Origin: Pipra filicauda
Lineage: Eukaryota; Chordata; Aves; Passeriformes; Pipridae
Assembly: GCF_003945595.2 (NCBI RefSeq)
Contig: NW_024104426.1
Coordinates: 248,001 to 312,000 of the forward strand
DNA length: 64,000 bases
Direction: 5' to 3'
Shown piece by piece: positions 59,641 through 64,000 of this stretch (the first letter of the stretch is position 1; each line of letters starts with the position of its first letter). The notes beneath the pieces are model-generated. The model was not told the origin of the DNA. It saw nothing but the letters and a program-made list of their open reading frames with translations, and did not search any database. The translations under genes and the position numbers were made by a program.

Positions 59641-62600
59641 CTACAGACAAGGAGAAAGAACTGGGGGCGAAGGCAGAGAACTATTAAAACCATCTGTGTT
59701 ATTAAAAGAAGAGTAAACAAGGCCTGTGCCTCTCAGGGAGAAATGGAGATGATAGTAAGGCGTGCTGGCACCGCCGGTGGGAACTCTCCCCGTGAACGTA
59801 TTGTGTGCAGCATCTGAGTCAGACTCGGGGGGGGATAGTGATGGAGCACAGCAAGGGAAACCCAGCACGCACTTGGGACTAACAGGAGGAGCAAAGCACT
59901 GTCTGGCTTGGTATAAATAGCTGCAAACAAGAGCCCTGAGAAGCAGTCCAGGAGGCCTGGATGGCTGGGGTACAGCAATGGCTTGGAGCCGGCTTGATAG
60001 AGAAGAGCAAATGCAGCAGGAGATTGGATGGTAGCAAACAAGGGAAGAAAGAGGCTAGCAGTTGATATGTCAGCCTAAGAAAGGCAGCTCTTAAATAATA
60101 ATAGCTATTGGTAATGATGAATAATTAAAGCAGACCACTTGGTCCTCTGGCCCTTACGCAGTTCTGTTCCTCTAATGTACAGCAGAAGCATCATTTATAG
60201 TACGTGACAGGAGGAATCTTGTGCTACCAGGGGCTGGCTGTGCTTCATCTCCTAGCAAACCCACTGCACCCTTCTGCATGAGCTGTATTTAAAGCTGAGT
60301 CCAAATATGAAAGGAGTGGGAGCATCTTCGAATCAAACAGATAAGAGATTTGGGGTGTAGGGGTTGGAGATAATGTCCCACGTCCATGTTACTTACAAGT
60401 AAAAGGCCAAAACAGTTCCTGAAAAAGAGGAGAGACACATCTCTTCTTTCAACAGCAGTGGGTAGACTTCTGTAGGTCGTTTTTATAAAGAAAATATTAG
60501 GCATGTTTCCTCATCTTTCCTCTTTGTGATGATACAGGTGCAGTTGGGGTGCATGGCACTGACTGACATTGTCAGGCATGTAGTGACTCACTAACACAAG
60601 AATTTACCAATTCTCTGGAATTAGATCAAATGGATCTAATTAGGGAAAAGGTTTGGGAACACAGCAGAGCAGACCACAGATCCCTCATTTTTCTCCCTTC
60701 TCCCTCACCTACCACTTCACCCGAAGGGTAACAACCATGCTGAGGGGACTGGGGGATTGAAAAAAGGAGCAGGCACCAAGCAAAGCAGAGCTGTGCCTCA
60801 GCCAACACAAAATGGTGGTGTTTCCTGCATTTCATAATCCTCCTTATACTGAAATTCATCCTGCAAACTCTCCAAAGAAAGGACCTTACTGCTTGCTCCG
60901 ATCTTGGCTAACAAAAGATCCTGGTCTTGGCTGCGTCTCCAGGCACTACAACTAAAATAAGATCTAAAAGCAATAATCAGCACAGAGCTTTCTTTTTCCT
61001 AAGAAATCAGGGAGCAATTTGTGTGTGCTAAGAAACACATGTAGCACTAGAGCCTTTCAAAGTCATCTGCTATTCCCCTGACTTGCAATGCAGATTATCC
61101 AAATGCGGATCCCTGAGTGCTCTCTGATACACAACTCCAGTAAATATTTACAATCCCTCTCTTCCTATTTTGGGTTGAAATATGCTAAAAGGATGCACAG
61201 GGGGTGCCTCAGCATCTTACAGACTCTTCTCTTTGGTCAGCAAAAGCGAAATCCTGCTGGAGTGACAGCCAAAAGTGTGTTGCAGTCTCACCCTTCTGGA
61301 AGGATTCAAACCCCCACACTTAACTCTGATTTTTTAAAAAAAATGCATAAAACTAAAGTGTGGGGCAGAACCTTCTTCAGTGTTTTGATTTTTCACATCT
61401 CTTTTCCCTTTGGTGGGGATTACCAAGATAAGCTAACAGAGATGGACACTCCCTATTTCTTAGGGTCTATCCCTTCAGAAGGGAGAACCAATCTTAGGAA
61501 AACACAAACCTTGGTGGTTTAGGATGCACGTGGCTGTGCATACTTCCTTGTTGGTACCTCATTTTCCTGAGCCAGTGCTATAGGGGTGAGGTGATGACTT
61601 GGCCCACAGGCCTGGTCACACCTGGCTGGACTTGGATGTGAGATCCTGAGGAAACCTGAGCCCAGGTTGGGGACTGTGGGTCCTGCTGACAAGTCCCTGA
61701 GGTGATGGGGACCAGGAACTCAGGACTCACCACAGCACACTCCAGCAGGGATGTCTTTAGAGATGGGTCAGGTATGAACCCCGGCTGCCACAACTGTTTT
61801 ACCACATTTGCTGGAAGTGGATGGGATGGACTTACCCCTGGGTCTGCTGGGGATGGCACAGGGGCTTGCTCTGCTTTTGGCTCTGGAAACAGAAAGGAGC
61901 ATTGGACTCTGCAGGAGCCCGAAGAAGCAAAAAACATGGTACTTGGATGCAGCTGAGCACAGCTGGACATGCTGATGGTGGGTTTGCAAAAGCCCAGACA
62001 GTTCCTGCTGTATGTGTTTCTGCTGCATGATTCTCTGCCAAACCTCCGTTTAGCAGCGCTGGGAACTCCACTGAGCAAGCACAGAGCAGGTAGGAGGAGA
62101 TAACTCAGGTATAGGACTATACATGCAAGTATGGTACAGATCTATGCCTGACTCAAATCCATGCATAGAAACTGCTGCTCTGAGCTCCGCCCTTGCCCAC
62201 AGGGCAAAAGCATAGCTTGCATCTGAATAATTCCTGAAAATCTCAGCTGCTACCATCTCCAAATCAGAGCAACAACAGGAGCTGAAGCCAAGTGCTCTGA
62301 ATATTTTCTTCCAAAATACCCAGGAGAGCACAGCTATATGCAACAGAGACATTTACACAGTGTTTGAGGCAACATTTCTAGTCTTAGCAGACAGAGAGGT
62401 GCCAGGAAATGATTCTGCTCCCCAGGCAGGACTCAAACCACAGCATAGCCAGGGCTGTGAGGCCGTGATTATCACATTGATCTTTTCAGCCCCACTCCAT
62501 GTAGCATCAAGCAAGAGTTAAGTGAGGACTCTCATCCAAGATACTCCTCTTAGCTACTGCTGTGTGTTGTAGTGCAGTGAATACTACAAAGGCAACGTCC

Positions 62601-64000
62601 CTGCCCAGACTGTCCCTGAGAACAGGGTCAGACCCTAACCACACTAAATAGCCTTCAGTTCCCCCCCTTCCTTCAAATGTAGTGATGTAATGCAGAACAG
62701 TTTGACGAGCCAGTGTTGCCCTGTTTCCATGGGATTGGAAGTGCAGGGAAGAGGGAGAATACTTCCAGACAGCTGCCCAGATTGGTTAGGGAAAGGGGCT
62801 CTCACCTGGAGAAGAAGCACTGAGAGAAGGCACTGCAAAACTTGTGACTGATTTACCAAGGGGTGCAGGAACAGAAGAAAGCAAGACTCCTTTAAGAGGG
62901 GTAAGAGATGGCATGTTCCCCAATCAGATGTGTCAGATAAAGGTTAACCTTTCAGTCTTCATGGCTCTACCTGCTATATGAGTTGCCCCATCAATGCCTC
63001 CGACCCTAAACAGCTGCTTACTGGCTATTCCCTGCTCTTTACAGTGCGTCTCCTCAAAGGTCTCATGTCCCAAAAGGAGCTAATCTGGGCCCACAGACAT
63101 CACCAAAGTCACCCCTGTGTGCACGGCCAAAACATCCACTCTTTCCTCTACAAAAGGCACCAGGCAGCAAATGGTACTTAAGGGGTGGGATCCCAAGCCT
63201 GATCCTCTGTGAACTCCGTGCCACTGGGACATTTGTCTAACACATCTTTTAGCATTTTTCCTCCAGCACCCTCATTTATTTCCTTTTGCAATGTCAGTTT
63301 GCCCAGCCAGCTCAATGAATAATTCAGCACCATTAAGCACGTGCCAGAGCTCTTTCAGCACTTAGTAGGATCAGCTCTTTGGTCCTTTTCTCCATTTAAA
63401 CTTCATTCCAACATAATCTCCCTTTCATTGCTGCTGGAGGAGCAAGATCTACAAGTAAAAAGCACATTGGCATAGCTATATGGAAATATAACTATATATA
63501 TGGAAATCACCCCTTTGATAGGACTGGTGTGCTGCTAACCATTCTGATGGATGCAGGGTGCCTTGCTGCTCCTGCTAACTGCTGCTTTGAATGATGGAAA
63601 AAGCTGCCTTTTTTTTTTTTTTACAGACATCTATTGGATGTAATGTTCAATAACCAGGCAATAAAGATGATTTCACAAACCAGAATTCAGAAAAACCTGA
63701 GGTCATTTCCCGGTTTTGTTGTGCATTCCTGGTGTTATTGCAGTGAAATCAATTAATCACATACAGCAAATCAATTAATCATACAATGAATTAGCCAATC
63801 TCAGCCCTTTTTCAGCAGCTTTTCTAGACAAAAGGGTGTGCATGTGTTTCAGCGTCCCGTCTGTAAGATAATACTCATCTCCTTCCTTGCTTTGCCTGGA
63901 GGTTTGGACAGTGCCACTGTCCCTTGCTGCCAACATGCAGTGCTGGGAAAACTGGGGCTCTCAGCATGGGCAAAACCTGTGAGTTCACTGCTTCCAGCAG

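Larger units (their letters stand above)
46240..64000 (-). other. Presumed RTN1-A intron, upstream of RTN1-C
   Basis: No exon matching the acidic N-terminal part of RTN1-A was found, so this stretch is upstream of RTN1-C and most likely intronic for the long isoform, whose first exons would be beyond 64000. It has only two clear CR1 copies. GC-rich patches lie at 49560-49660, 51700-52250, 55250-55560 and 61600-62060. Open frames up to 193 codons (56515-57096) look accidental. Confidence 0.6.

Noticed and set aside
1..64000. Search for tRNA, rRNA, CRISPR arrays, bacterial operons or viral genomes
   Set aside because: None seen. The only repeats with regular spacing are microsatellites and CR1 tails.

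Overview
The window is nuclear DNA of a bird. It carries about 17 fragments of CR1 LINEs ending in the avian 3' tail (a 'ccttccaac' block followed by ATTCTATG-like repeats). Two copies have the 'gggtccyttccaactcaggrtattctaygattct' form that I associate with passerine CR1-J copies, so a passerine or other neoavian bird is the best guess; this is inference. Everything else is long introns, intergenic DNA and microsatellites, with no bacterial, phage or organellar content.

The one gene identified with certainty is RTN1 (reticulon 1) on the minus strand. The complete short isoform RTN1-C (NSP-C) can be read as seven exons with canonical splice sites and perfectly chaining phases: 61+208+139+70+47+59+43 coding bases, giving 208 codons plus stop. 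The first exon is at 45616-45676, just below a CpG-rich stretch that should hold the isoform's own promoter. The six reticulon-homology-domain exons lie between 34225 and 29952. A 3'UTR of about 1 kb runs to an AATAAA signal at 28948-28953. The exons that encode the long N-terminus of RTN1-A were not found between 46 and 64 kb, so that part of the window is read as intron of the longer transcript.

Downstream of RTN1 (1-28.9 kb) there is no gene I can assemble with confidence. On the minus strand, short coiled-coil exon-like segments with good splice signals (about 16.3, 15.5, 11.6, 8.35 and 4.3 kb) occur in an order resembling the N-terminal half of CCDC175, which lies 3' of RTN1 in mammals. 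Their phases do not all chain, so they are offered as candidates: a diverged gene, one with unseen exons, or a decaying one. Conflicting exon-like segments on the plus strand (about 7.85, 8.9, 10.7, 11.5 and 18.6 kb) are given as findings.

No novel multi-gene system was found. The observations most worth checking are the RTN1-C promoter neighbourhood (CpG block, long T tract, G-run pair), divergent REST-like half-sites 4 kb upstream of it, a CU-repeat and A-tract in the RTN1 3'UTR, the CCDC175-like exon trail with an 18-nt microexon candidate, and a few short tandem duplications.
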